This document shows, piece by piece, positions 24,877 to 34,021 of a stretch of DNA of 64,000 nucleotides. The position numbers and the translations under genes were made by a program. The stretch spans positions 39,409-103,408 of the forward strand of contig NZ_QQAW01000011.1 of NCBI RefSeq assembly GCF_003350405.1. Reading direction: 5' to 3'. This stretch comes from Gluconacetobacter liquefaciens. Lineage in GTDB: Bacteria > Pseudomonadota > Alphaproteobacteria > Acetobacterales > Acetobacteraceae. The notes beneath the pieces are model-generated. The model ran no database searches. It was not told the DNA's origin and worked only from the letters and a program-made list of their open reading frames with translations. The stretch's first letter is position 1. Every line of letters begins with the position of its first letter.

Positions 24877-25060
24877 GATGCGTTTGGACTGCGGCTGTTG
24901 TGGCAGGAGATTGCCGCCTTCGTCACGTGAGGCGGTGATCTGTTCGTTCGAATGCATCTTTTGCGTTGCCTGCGCGGCGGAGGTGCTGGATCAGCGATGC
25001 CCGAATTGTGGCGGGGAACTGGTCAGAAGGCCGGTTCGCGAGGCGTCAGTGTCCGTATGA
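24869..25060 (+). CDS. DUF1272 family Cys-rich protein, 63 aa
   Basis: The sequence LDCGCCGRRLPPSSREAVIC, SFECIFCVACA, then CPNCGGELVRRP is the DUF1272 signature: eight-plus cysteines arranged as CxCC, CSFECxFCxxC and CPNCGG, expected to hold zinc in two knuckles. Function is unknown for the family. It overlaps the rhodanese gene, which fits a sulfur-related or metal-thiol role, but this is context only. The start at 24869 gives the family-typical length. Confidence 0.9.
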   Translation: MLEMRLDCGCCGRRLPPSSREAVICSFECIFCVACAAEVLDQRCPNCGGELVRRPVREASVSV

Positions 25061-25067
25061 CGGCGGG

Positions 25068-25439
25068 TCAGGGCATTGTTTCGAATGTCTGCCTGACCTG
25101 ATCGAGATTATACGGTTTGGGGATGAACAGGCCCCGGATGGGCAGCCTGACCTGATCGGCCAGCAGGTCGCCCGAGGTGAGGATGATCTTGACGGGCGGC
25201 CATCTCTTGCGGGCGACGGCGGCCAGTCTCTGCCCGTCCCAGCCGGTGGGAAGCTGAATATCGACGAACAGATACCGGATCGTGGGATCGTTTTCGAGAA
25301 ACGTGATGGCTTCGGCGGCGGAGTGCGTGCTCAATGTCCGGAAACCGGCATCCTCGAAATAATCCTCGGCCATCATGCGGATCAGCACCGTATCTTCGAC
25401 GATCAGGATCGTTGGCCGTGTTTCGGGGACCTTCGACAT
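25068..25439 (-). CDS. single-domain response regulator
   Basis: A stand-alone receiver domain of 123 aa: ILIVEDTVLIRMMAEDYFED (acidic pair near residues 15-16), phosphoacceptor Asp60 in YLFVDIQLPTGWDG, Ser/Thr in LTSGD and Lys108 in FIPKPYN. There is no output domain, so it would signal by protein contact or act as a phosphate sink. It is encoded 24 bases downstream of, and in the same direction as, the HWE kinase, so it is the probable partner. Single-domain regulators beside HWE/HisKA_2 kinases are common in alphaproteobacterial stress or light sensing. Confidence 0.92.
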   Translation of the reverse strand: MSKVPETRPTILIVEDTVLIRMMAEDYFEDAGFRTLSTHSAAEAITFLENDPTIRYLFVDIQLPTGWDGQRLAAVARKRWPPVKIILTSGDLLADQVRLPIRGLFIPKPYNLDQVRQTFETMP

Positions 25440-25463
25440 GGGAATGCGGCTCTCCAGTCAGCG

Positions 25464-27515
25464 TCAGTCGGTGGCCATGGCCTGGGCTGGTATCGTCAGT
25501 TCAGCACGTAAACCCGCTGGGTCGTATTGGAGTTTCGTCCCGCCATGATATCCGAGGCCCGCCTTGAGCAGGCGGACCCCGAAGCCGGTTCGTGTTGGTG
25601 TCGTGACGGGGGGGCCGCCTGCTTCCTGCCAGACCAGTGATATGACGGTGTCGCTGCCTTGGCTCTGGAGGTGCCATTGCAGGGAGACGCTGCCCTCGGG
25701 GACGCTGAGCGCCCCGTGCTTGAGGGCGTTGGTTGCCAGTTCATGCAGCAGCATGGAGAACGAGGTGGCGGCATTCGGGCCGAGACTGACGAATGGGCCG
25801 TTCGGGGCCACCCTCGTTTCCAGCCCCAGCGGCGTCAGGACGCCGGTGACCAGGCTGGCCAGGTCCGTGAAGCGCCAGTTCTTCTTCATCAGGAGATCAT
25901 GGGCGGCGCTGAGGGCGACCAGGCGGGCGCTGAAGGTCGCAAGGGCGGCCTGGTCCGTATCCCGGCGAAAGCTCTGATGGGCGAGGCTCTGGACGATGCC
26001 GAGGGTATTTTTCAGGCGATGCAGGATTTCATGGTTGATGATCTCCTGACGGGCCGTGGCGTCCCATTCATCCAGGGCCGCGAAAATTCGGTCGGCGGCG
26101 GCGCGAATGAAGGATGTCTCGTCCAGCGTCCATTCCCGTGGGCGGGCACTATGGACGAAGAGGCAGCCCGTCAGATCCTCTCCTGTCATCTTGGGGACGA
26201 CGACCTGGCCGACGACCTGCACGGAGCCGTAGCCGGCCTGCTCGGCGCGCATCCAGGAGGTACGGGTGATGTCGTCAAGGACGAAGACCGAGCCGCCCCG
26301 GAGAAAATCCGACGTATGCTGGAAGTCCTGGAAGGGAAACGATCCGGAAAATGGCGGGATATCGGGTGCGCACCAGCTCTGTTCGACGATGAACAGTTCC
26401 TCGCGCGTCGTGATCCTGGCAAAGCCGACCCGCTCGATGCCGAGCCGGTTGCCCATGAGCATGCAGCTATCTTCCAGCGCCTGTTGCCGGCTCTCGGCCG
26501 TGCGTAGGGCATCGCCGATCGCCAGGAGGGTCGTCAGGCGGGCGGTGGTATTCCGCTCGGGCGAGATATCCTGGATGGTGCCGACCAGGCGGACCGGGTG
26601 GCCGCTGTCGTCGCGATCCAGGATCCCCTGTCGCAGCACCCAGCATTCCTTTCCGTCATTCGTGCGCAGGATGCGATATTGCAGCCGCAATGGGGCGGAG
26701 CCATCGATCAGCCCCGCCAGGCTCGGCGCCCTCTCCCTGTCGTCCGGATGCATCAGGGAGACCCACTGTTCTGCCGAGATCGTGGGGGAGGGAGGGAGGC
26801 CCGCGATGCGGCAGACTTCGGGCGACACAGTGATCCTGCCGGTGGCGAAGTCCAATTCGTAAATCCCGATCCCGCTGGTCGCGCCGGTTGCCTGGTGCAG
26901 GGCGTGTTTTTCCAGCACGCGCCGACGGTCCAGGTCCGCGTCGCGAGCCGGCTCGGCAGTCTGCTGGTTGCTAAGGTGCTGGGCCGCGAGACGACGGTCC
27001 TGTGCGATGGCCTCGCGCCGCACCTCCATCAGGCGCATGGATTGCCGTGCAAGTGCGGCGAGCCCTTTGTGCTCCAGCGCGGACAGGCCTGCGTCGCGGA
27101 TCGCCAGATCGACGACGCACAGGCTGCCGATGATCGTTCCGTGCTGGTTGAACAGGGGAAAGCCGGCGTAGAACCGCAGGCCGGGGCTGTCACAGACGAG
27201 CGCGTTCTCCCGCGTCTGCGGATCGGCCTGCATGTCCGGGATGACGACGGGGGCCTTGAGGGCGACAATCTTGGCGCAGCCGGAATGGGCCAGCGGCCCG
27301 AAGGGCAGGTCGAGGCCGACCCTGGCCGAGAACCATAACAGGTTCTGGTCGAGAAGGCTGATCAGGGCGATCGGGGCGCGGCAGAGTGCGGCGGCTGCGA
27401 CGGCGATGTCGTCCAGGTCGGGATCGGAGAAGGCGTGCAGGTCGCCGTATGGGGGCTCGTCCTCCGGCTCGTCAGCGAGGGATCGTGAAGCGTCCGGCGG
27501 ATGGCCTGTCTGCAT
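25464..27515 (-). CDS. HWE-family sensor histidine kinase (GAF-PAS-GAF-HWE)
   Basis: 683 aa from the ATG at 27515 (GGGAA site upstream); the frame extends further 5' but with atypical sequence. Domains: GAF (about 20-165; LCRAPIALISLLDQ, RFYAGFPL, IGSLCVVD), PAS (about 205-325; GIGIYELDFATGRITVS, WVSLMHPDDRER, GTIQDIS), second GAF (about 335-480; LGIERVGFARI, VVGQVVVPKMTGEDLTG) and an HWE/HisKA_2 kinase with His499 in HRLKNTLGIVQSLAHQSFR and an ATP-lid region HELATNALKHGALS, G1 around GFGVRLL. No membrane segment, so cytoplasmic. The first GAF resembles red/far-red or small-molecule sensing GAFs but lacks an obvious bilin Cys. Downstream partner: the receiver at 25068. Confidence 0.88.
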   Translation of the reverse strand: MQTGHPPDASRSLADEPEDEPPYGDLHAFSDPDLDDIAVAAAALCRAPIALISLLDQNLLWFSARVGLDLPFGPLAHSGCAKIVALKAPVVIPDMQADPQTRENALVCDSPGLRFYAGFPLFNQHGTIIGSLCVVDLAIRDAGLSALEHKGLAALARQSMRLMEVRREAIAQDRRLAAQHLSNQQTAEPARDADLDRRRVLEKHALHQATGATSGIGIYELDFATGRITVSPEVCRIAGLPPSPTISAEQWVSLMHPDDRERAPSLAGLIDGSAPLRLQYRILRTNDGKECWVLRQGILDRDDSGHPVRLVGTIQDISPERNTTARLTTLLAIGDALRTAESRQQALEDSCMLMGNRLGIERVGFARITTREELFIVEQSWCAPDIPPFSGSFPFQDFQHTSDFLRGGSVFVLDDITRTSWMRAEQAGYGSVQVVGQVVVPKMTGEDLTGCLFVHSARPREWTLDETSFIRAAADRIFAALDEWDATARQEIINHEILHRLKNTLGIVQSLAHQSFRRDTDQAALATFSARLVALSAAHDLLMKKNWRFTDLASLVTGVLTPLGLETRVAPNGPFVSLGPNAATSFSMLLHELATNALKHGALSVPEGSVSLQWHLQSQGSDTVISLVWQEAGGPPVTTPTRTGFGVRLLKAGLGYHGGTKLQYDPAGLRAELTIPAQAMATD

Positions 27516-27658
27516 GATCGTTTCCCGAGCTGGATCTGAGCACTGGATCGGGCCGAGCATACTGTGCGTGTAGGGTGTACTCCAATCATCTTCAGGCCGG
27601 CAGGGCGGAGGTCGCGCAGCTGTGTCGACCTCCGGCGCGGAGCGGTTGCCCCTCTGGT

Positions 27659-28870
<1,212 letters not shown>

Positions 28871-28921
28871 GATCGCGATGCTCCGAGGAGGAAGGTTGTG
28901 TTTGTGGCCTCTACACCGTAT

Positions 28922-28934
28922 GTTATAATATATC
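28922..28934. promoter_or_regulatory. probable Zur box between cobW-like and DUF1826 genes
   Basis: GTTATAATATATC differs by one base from the core of the enterobacterial Zur operator GTTATAATATAAC. It lies 52 bases from the CobW start and 30 bases from the DUF1826 start, in the only AT-rich stretch of the spacer, so one dimer site could repress both directions. Basis: the sequence match plus known Zur control of COG0523 and DUF1826 genes. Confidence 0.75.
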
Positions 28935-28963
28935 AATTCATGCCGTAGAGTGGTGTTTGTTCG

Positions 28964-29578
28964 ATGTCCTGCTGTCCCACGCGCGATCGACTGAGTGATC
29001 TGGCGGGTTGTGCCGCGATCCGGGAGGAGGGACGCTTTATTGTGGAACGTCCTCGGGTGCCGGTTGCGCGGGTGCGGGAGGCGGCTGATGCGTATCTGGC
29101 CGAGGGGGCACGGCTGATTCAGGCGCGGGGGAGGGTGCCGGAGATCCGGGCCGGGATTGCGGGCGCTTTTACCGGACGGACCGTGGCGCTGCTGGACGAT
29201 GTGCTGGATCTGGCGCGGCTTTATGGCGCGGTGGCCGGGCAGCAGGCGGTGCGGCTGCGTCTGGAGCGGATCGTGACCGACAGTTGCCGCAGGTTCCATG
29301 TCGATCAGGTCGGGTTGCGGCTGTTGTGCGCTTATGTGGGGCCGGGCGTGCAGTGGACGGCGGATGGCGGGGCGCATATCGGGCAGGCGCAGACCGGTGC
29401 GGTGGTGCTGCTGAAGGGACAGCGGTTCGCCAACTGGACGGAGGAGGGGCATGTGCTGCACCGTTCGCCGTCGGTTTCGGGGTTGCCCGAGGCCGAGCGG
29501 GTGCGGCTGCTGCTGACGGTCGATGCCGCCGATGCGTGCGGGGCGGCGGATGATGCACCTGTGATGATCGCGGCCTGA
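28964..29578 (+). CDS. DUF1826 family protein (putative Zur regulon member)
   Basis: 204 aa. The C-terminal half carries the family pattern: [55 protein letters not shown] and VRLLLTVDA. The conserved Cys/His residues (CRRFHVD; HRSP) may bind metal. DUF1826 genes are often found beside COG0523 GTPases in zinc-starvation regulons, as here, where a Zur-like box sits 30 bases upstream. The N-terminal half ([26 protein letters not shown]) is shorter than usual and does not show the family's expected opening, which may instead be represented in the next gene. Biochemical function unknown. Confidence 0.78.
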   Translation: MSCCPTRDRLSDLAGCAAIREEGRFIVERPRVPVARVREAADAYLAEGARLIQARGRVPEIRAGIAGAFTGRTVALLDDVLDLARLYGAVAGQQAVRLRLERIVTDSCRRFHVDQVGLRLLCAYVGPGVQWTADGGAHIGQAQTGAVVLLKGQRFANWTEEGHVLHRSPSVSGLPEAERVRLLLTVDAADACGAADDAPVMIAA

Positions 29579-29581
29579 ACG

Positions 29582-30157
29582 ATGTTTCTGATGGAAAGCT
29601 GGTCCGGTCCGGAGCGGGGGACGGCCCCCTATGTGCGGGCTTCGGTGCTGCCCGGCGCGCTGGCGGACCTCGCGGGGCCGGGGGTGGATATGGTGGTATG
29701 GGCGCGTGTCGTGCCGCCGGCGTGGCATGAGACGCTGGAGGCGTGCGCGCTGCCGGCGGGGCGTGTCGTGCTGTGCGGGACGCTGGACGAGGTGACGCTG
29801 GCGTTGCGGCGGCCTGACATGCGGCGGCGCTATCCGACGTTCCTGATCGAGGATGTGGAGCAGACGGCGGCGCTGGTGGCGGCGCTGGCGGTGTGTGCGA
29901 CGCTGACGGTCGTGCTGGGCGATCCGGCGGCGTGGGCGGAGGCTGGTCCTTTGCCGCCGGGACGGTTGCGGGCGTTGTGCTGCTATGGCGCGGGCACGGT
30001 GGACTGGGTGTCGGGCCGGGCGGGCGGGTGCGATCTGGTGAGCAGCATTTCGCCTTATGCGCTGGCTTTCGTGCCGGCGTGGGGGGCTGCGCATGTGGCG
30101 TGGCGGTTTGGCCAGTTGGGCGCACGGGCGGTGGCGGTGGAGATCGTGGCCGGGTAG
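29582..30157 (+). CDS. uncharacterised protein in the Zur-type operon, 191 aa
   Basis: Starts three bases after the DUF1826 stop, so almost surely co-transcribed. It is Ala/Val/Leu-rich, with a segment [20 protein letters not shown] that resembles the N-terminal stretch of DUF1826 proteins, then alternating hydrophobic strands and helices ([49 protein letters not shown]) and a tail [23 protein letters not shown] recognise no named family. No transmembrane segment is convincing. Its place suggests a function in zinc-limited cells together with DUF1826, perhaps from a split or duplicated DUF1826 module. Function not assigned. Confidence 0.6.
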   Translation: MFLMESWSGPERGTAPYVRASVLPGALADLAGPGVDMVVWARVVPPAWHETLEACALPAGRVVLCGTLDEVTLALRRPDMRRRYPTFLIEDVEQTAALVAALAVCATLTVVLGDPAAWAEAGPLPPGRLRALCCYGAGTVDWVSGRAGGCDLVSSISPYALAFVPAWGAAHVAWRFGQLGARAVAVEIVAG

Positions 30158-30293
30158 GGAGTGATTTCTTATCCTCGTCGGTTTCTTCGTCTTGTATGGA
30201 AAACTGTTCGTGCGGTAGAAGCGGGTATCGGGCGCAGGCATCGCTCACCATCCGGCCCCCTTTGCGGGGGCGTTGCGCGAAGGTCGATGCCAT

Positions 30294-30638
30294 ATGTCCG
30301 TTCAGCCCGTTGCCCTGATTCCAGCCCAGGCTGTGCCTGGGGCGACTGCCGCGCTTTATACCGCGCCGGCGGGGGTGATCGCGCGGATTGATAGTCTGGG
30401 CGTGTGCAATGTGGGCGCCGTGCCGGCTTCGGTGACGCTTTATCTGGTGCCGTCCGGGTCTGTGGCAGGGCCGGCGACGGCGACGACTTTCGGCCAGACC
30501 GTCCTGCCGGGGCAGACCTGGAACAGTCCCAATGAAATCGGGCGGGTTCTGCAACCTGGCGATGCGATCGTGGCGCAGGCTTCGGCGAGCGGGGCGCTGA
30601 CGATTTCGGCGGGCGGGCTGCTGGTGACCGTGTCGTGA
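30294..30638 (+). CDS. phage tail/virion protein, 114 aa
   Basis: First phage-like gene after the host block. The sequence ALIPAQAVPGATAALYTAPA, GVIARIDSLGVCNVG, VTLYLVPSGS, VLPGQTW, IGRVLQPGDAIVAQASASGALTI is a small beta-sandwich pattern found widely in phage virion proteins: LYTAPxG at one end, LxPG(D/Q) turns, and a final ASxxxALTI strand. GAAGG precedes the ATG. Its stop overlaps the GTG of the acetyltransferase (GTGA), so the two are coupled. Likely a minor structural or receptor-contact protein; no enzymatic motifs. Confidence 0.65.
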   Translation: MSVQPVALIPAQAVPGATAALYTAPAGVIARIDSLGVCNVGAVPASVTLYLVPSGSVAGPATATTFGQTVLPGQTWNSPNEIGRVLQPGDAIVAQASASGALTISAGGLLVTVS

Positions 30639-31114
30639 CAGTGTATGCCGTCGAGCCGTGGAGTGACGTGGTCGAGGAGATGCGTGGGCTGTGGCAGGCG
30701 CATTTCCATGAAGTGGCCAGTGACCGCGAGCGTGCGCCGCTCGATCCGGATCTGGAGGCTTATGCGCGGCTGGAGGCGGCCGGGGCGCTGCATGTGCTGA
30801 CGATGCGCGAGGGCCGGGTTCTGGCTGGGTATCTGGTGGCATTGGTCTGGCCGCATCTGCATCATCGCAGTGTCAGCCATGCGTTTTTCGACCTTTATTA
30901 CGTGCGGCCGGCGCATCGGCGCTGGACGGCGGGTATCCGGCTGTTTCGCGAGGCCGAGCGGACGCTGGCGGCGCGCGGGGTGCGACGGATGATGACCGGC
31001 ACCAAGCTGCATCGTGCACCCAATGGACGGCCGCTGGATGTGGGGCCGATCTTTCGCCGGCTCGGTTGGGTGGAAATGGAACGCCAGTATGGGAAGTGGA
31101 TCGGGGCATGGTAA
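30635..31114 (+). CDS. phage-encoded GNAT-like acetyltransferase, 159 aa
   Basis: A GTG start overlaps the previous stop. The family pattern is visible: ALHVLTMREGRVLAGYLVAL (beta-strands of the acetyl-CoA fold), SHAFFDLYYVRPAHRRWTAG (the YVxPxxRxxxxG acetyl-CoA loop, here RPAHRRWTAGIRLF), and a C-terminal GPIFRRLGWVEMERQYGKW. GNAT-like proteins of this type are encoded just before ejection or tail genes in many podoviruses and may modify a virion or host protein. The Arg/Gly-x-x-Gly pyrophosphate loop is weak (RRWTAG in place of Q/RxxGxG/A), so activity is uncertain. The stop overlaps the next ATG by seven bases. Confidence 0.72.
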   Translation: MTVYAVEPWSDVVEEMRGLWQAHFHEVASDRERAPLDPDLEAYARLEAAGALHVLTMREGRVLAGYLVALVWPHLHHRSVSHAFFDLYYVRPAHRRWTAGIRLFREAERTLAARGVRRMMTGTKLHRAPNGRPLDVGPIFRRLGWVEMERQYGKWIGAW

Positions 31115-31797
31115 CGGCGATTGGGGGCGGGCTGTCGGCGCTGGGGTCTCTGGCGGGTGGGATCGCGGGGGCGGACGCGGCATCGAAGGCGGCGCGGCAG
31201 CAGGCGCAGGCTTACAGTCAGGCGCAGCAGTTTCAGCAGAATGTCTATGACCAGACGGACCAGAACCTGTCGCCCTATGTGGGGACGGGGACCAATGCGC
31301 TGTATAGTCTGGCAAGTCTGCTGGGCTTGCCGGGTGGGTCTTCGGGGCAGGGATCGGGGGCGGCGGCGGCCTATCAGGCGTTTACCGACACGCCGTATTA
31401 TCAGTTTCCCTTGCAGCAGGGGGAGCAGTCGCTCGACCAGTCGGCGGCGGCGCGGGGGCTGACGCTTTCGGGCGGGCAGATGAATGCGTTGCAGAATTAT
31501 GCGCAGAATTATGCCGGGCAGCAGTTCGGCGATTACATGAATGCGCTGTCGGGGCTGGCAGGCATGGGCAGTTCGGCGGCCTCCGCGCTGGGCAGCCAGG
31601 GCAATGCTTCGGCCAGCACGTTGCTGAGTGCGCTGAGCGGGCAGGGCAATGCGCTGGCGCGCGGCACCACGGCATCGAGTTCGGCCCTGATGTCGGGCAT
31701 CGGCAACGCGCTGTCGCTGCTGGCAGGCACGAACACCTCCCCCGGCGTACTGGGCAACATCTACGGCGCAACCAACGGCGGCAGCTACAACGTCTAG
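31108..31797 (+). CDS. podoviral DNA-ejection-like internal protein, 229 aa
   Basis: Start ATG 31108, overlapping the GNAT stop. The N-terminus has a glycine-rich hydrophobic helix (AIGGGLSALGSLAGGIAGAD) followed by a Gln/Ala-rich coil (KAARQQAQAYSQAQQFQQ), and then repeats of Gly/Ala/Ser/Asn typical of proteins ejected with the genome. Motifs LSPYVGTGTNALYSLASLLG and LQQGEQSLDQSAAARG, plus a block near YAQNYAGQQFGDYMNALSGLAG, recur in many phage proteins of this position. Likely a channel-forming ejection protein, by composition and order. No enzymatic domain seen. Confidence 0.72.
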   Translation: MVTAIGGGLSALGSLAGGIAGADAASKAARQQAQAYSQAQQFQQNVYDQTDQNLSPYVGTGTNALYSLASLLGLPGGSSGQGSGAAAAYQAFTDTPYYQFPLQQGEQSLDQSAAARGLTLSGGQMNALQNYAQNYAGQQFGDYMNALSGLAGMGSSAASALGSQGNASASTLLSALSGQGNALARGTTASSSALMSGIGNALSLLAGTNTSPGVLGNIYGATNGGSYNV

Positions 31798-31802
31798 GGG
31801 TC

Positions 31803-31845
31803 AAGGGGATGACTATCCCCTTGCGGGTGCAGGGCAGCGCCCTGC
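31803..31845. repeat. paired short hairpins (dispersed repeat), copy 2
   Basis: AAGGGGAT-GACT-ATCCCCTT (31803-31822) and GCAGGGC-AGC-GCCCTGC (31829-31845), five bases after the ejection-protein stop. Same layout, GACT loop and second stem as at 36-78. The rest of the 180-base gap to the collar-fibre gene shows no further gene, only a GGGAG ribosome site before it. Confidence 0.7.
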
Positions 31846-31978
31846 ATCGTCACTGATCATGCCGATATTTTTTGGAAATACGGAATTGCTGGCCCCCGAT
31901 GCGCCGGCTAGACTTCCCCCATCAGGGCAAAGGCACCGCCCCAACGAGACGCGCCCGGAGCGGGCGTGGGAGTGGTGC

Positions 31979-32881
31979 ATGGCGTATTCTGGTGCCCGAT
32001 TTGTCTGGCCCAACAGTTTCAGCGTGGATGCGACGGGCGTGCCGCGGGCCGGGGCGCAACTGTTCTTCTATCAGAGCGGCACGACCACGGCGCAGGCGAC
32101 CTATGCCGACGCGGGGTTGACGGTGGCGAATGCCAATCCGGTGGTTGCGGATGCGTGCGGGCAGTTCGGCAATATCTTCCTGAGTGGCGGGGCGGCTTAT
32201 GCCGTCGTGCTGTGCGATGGGACCGGCGAGCAGATCTGGACCATGGACCCGGTCGGCGTGGCCGGGGGCGCGGGTGGTGGGGCGGTGCCGGTGGGGGCGA
32301 TCGTCGATTATGCCGGTGCGGCGGCGCCGGCCGGGTGGCTGCTGTGCTGCGGGCAGAGTGTGAGCCGGACGGTTTATGCCGCGCTGTTTGGGGTGCTGGG
32401 CACGCTGTATGGCGCGGGAGACGGGGCCACGAGTTTCGGGCTGCCGGATCTGCGCGGACGGACGACGTTCGGCCTCGATAATATGGGTGGGGTGGCCGCC
32501 AATCTGGTGACGATGGCGGGGTCCAGTGTCAATGGCGTGGTGCTGGGGGCCGTTGGGGGCAGCCAGTTGGCGGCGGCGCATGCGCATGATGTCACCGATC
32601 CGGGCCATACGCACGCGCTGACCGATCCGGGGCATGCCCATGGGTCGAACCATGGCAGCGGTTTCGTGGTGCCGCAGGGATCGGGCGGCGAGATGGATGC
32701 GGTGTTCGCCGGCGGCGGGGATGTCGAGGAAAAGGCGACGGCGCAGACGGCTGTTGCGGCGACGGGGCTGGTGGCGGCGAGCGCGACCACGGGGTTGACG
32801 ATCGTCTCTGCGGGGAGCGGCGACAGTCAGAACATGCCGCCTGCCATCATGCTGAATAGGATTATCTATGCCGGGCTCTGA
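31979..32881 (+). CDS. tail-collar domain fibre protein, 300 aa
   Basis: The N-terminal 100 residues (ARFVWPNSFSVDATGVPRAG, LFFYQSGTTTAQATYAD) are a virion-attachment domain. From about residue 105 a phage tail-collar domain follows: VPVGAIVDYAGAAAPAGWLLCCGQ, SVSRTVYAALFGVLGTLYGAG, LPDLRGRTTFGLDN, and a receptor-binding tip with repeated HxH motifs (AHAHDVTDPGHTHALTDPGHAHG). The collar pattern AxPxGWLxCxGQ...Y..LF...GT.YG.G....F.LPDLRGR is textbook. The repeated His-x-His segments are known to bind iron in trimeric fibre tips of this class. C-terminus PPAIMLNRIIY. A receptor-binding fibre is the likely role. Confidence 0.9.
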   Translation: MAYSGARFVWPNSFSVDATGVPRAGAQLFFYQSGTTTAQATYADAGLTVANANPVVADACGQFGNIFLSGGAAYAVVLCDGTGEQIWTMDPVGVAGGAGGGAVPVGAIVDYAGAAAPAGWLLCCGQSVSRTVYAALFGVLGTLYGAGDGATSFGLPDLRGRTTFGLDNMGGVAANLVTMAGSSVNGVVLGAVGGSQLAAAHAHDVTDPGHTHALTDPGHAHGSNHGSGFVVPQGSGGEMDAVFAGGGDVEEKATAQTAVAATGLVAASATTGLTIVSAGSGDSQNMPPAIMLNRIIYAGL

Positions 32882-32924
32882 GGGTGGTCTGGAGTCCGGG
32901 TTTGGGAAAAGACGGGATCGGGGC

Positions 32925-33345
32925 ATGAATGACGGGCATGGGGTTCCTGATCCGGCGGCCTTGTCCGATACGCTGCGCCAGCATGATGCGCGGATCGGGC
33001 GGCTGGAGGCCGGACAGCGGGACATGATGATGAAACTGGTCGAGATTTCGGCCGAGGGGCGGGCGCGGGGGGGCGCATCAGGACCAGCGGGCGGATCGCG
33101 ATGGAGACGAGATGCGGCGGGCGATCGTCGATCTGCGACGGGAGATGCGGGCGGTGATTGCCGACACCACGGCGCCGCTGGCGGAATCGCAGCGGACGCT
33201 GATTACGATGAATGCGCAGATTGCCGGTGGTGTCAGGTTGATTCGCAATGCGGGCTTTGCGCTGGGGGGCGTGGTGTCGGCGTTGATGGGGTATCAGCCC
33301 TTCGTCGACTGGCTGGGCCGTGTGGCGCGGGGGGAGGGGGGATGA
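32925..33345 (+). pseudogene. holin/antiholin-like membrane protein gene, frameshifted at a G7 tract
   Basis: The gene starts at ATG 32925 (MNDGHGVPDPAALSDTLRQH..., coiled-coil like DARIGRLEAGQRDMMMKLVE). Its natural continuation (AHQDQRADRDGDEMRRAIVDL, IADTTAPLAESQRTLITMN, and a membrane helix IRNAGFALGGVVSALMGY) is in the +1 frame, reached by removing one G from the run of seven at 33067-33073. The intact product would be about 139 aa with an N-terminal coiled coil and a C-terminal membrane segment, as in phage holin-like or spanin-adjacent genes. The stop at 33343-33345 overlaps the next ATG, which supports the second frame as real. As given, the first frame runs on into junk sequence. Confidence 0.68.
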
Positions 33346-33824
33346 TGGGCGGCCTCGATCCCTCGGACCTGAAATGGCGGGTGGTGGCGCCGGTACTCGA
33401 TCGGCTGGGGTTGGGCGGCGCGGCGGCGGTGACGTTGCTGACGGGCACGGCGCTGGTTGAATCGCGTGCCGCGCGGCTGGTGCAGGGCAGGGGCGGCCCG
33501 GCGCTGGGGCTGTGGCAGATGGAGCCGGCGACCCATGATGCGTTGTGGGAGATGCTGGCGGGGGCTGGGCATGCCGATCTGCGCACTCGTGTGGAGGGCA
33601 TGAGTTGCGCGGATATTCCGCGTGTGGCGCAATTGATCGGGAATCTGCGGTATGGCTGCGCGATGGCGCGGGTGAAGTATTTTTTCGATCCGGCGCCAGT
33701 GCCGGATGCGAAAGATGCCGGTGCGCTCTGTGCCTATTGGAAGCGGATTTATAACAGCGCGCTTGGGGCCGGCAGGGTGGATAGTGTGCACATTGCCGCC
33801 TTCGCCACCGCAATCGGAGCGTGA
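33342..33824 (+). CDS. lytic-transglycosylase-like phage protein, 160 aa
   Basis: ATG at 33342 (a second ATG at 33345) with a GGGGAGGGGG ribosome site. Contains TALVESRAARLVQGRGG followed by PALGLWQMEPATHDALWEML, the E...S....Q....GLxQxEP pattern of soluble lytic transglycosylases, where the first Glu is catalytic, and NLRYGCAMARVKYF (N-x-x-x-x-x-x-A segment). The second part is short and ends at IAAFATAIGA. It resembles small virion or endolysin-type muramidases in podoviral late operons that open the cell wall. The Glu in VES is the proposed catalytic residue; not proven. The preceding frameshifted membrane gene is a plausible holin partner. Confidence 0.68.
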   Translation: MMGGLDPSDLKWRVVAPVLDRLGLGGAAAVTLLTGTALVESRAARLVQGRGGPALGLWQMEPATHDALWEMLAGAGHADLRTRVEGMSCADIPRVAQLIGNLRYGCAMARVKYFFDPAPVPDAKDAGALCAYWKRIYNSALGAGRVDSVHIAAFATAIGA

Positions 33825-33831
33825 CCGGACA

Positions 33832-33965
33832 GGCGCGCTGGCGGCGATCCGACGCGCGTTCCCTGTGCTCCGATGCTCACTGCCGACAAGGCCGCTCCGC
33901 TTCGGTGCTCGGGAACACACGACGGGCGCGGCCCTGGCGGACCGCTCTCGCGCGCCGGAGCGGGT
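33832..33965 (+). repeat. dispersed GC-rich repeat, single copy
   Basis: About 134 bases matching the first part of the 166-bp unit at 6423: GGCGGCGATCCGACGCGCGT, GTGCTC, GCCGCTCCGCTTCGGTGCTCGG, ACACACGACGGGCGCGGCCC. It follows the stop of the transglycosylase-like gene directly. It is followed by an AT-rich stretch with a weak TCTTTTTTGAAGAAATTTTGA hairpin-like sequence. Confidence 0.75.
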
Positions 33966-34021
33966 TTTCGTCTCTTTTTTGAAGAAATTTTGATTTTTCG
34001 TAATGTGGAGTGGAGCGGTCC

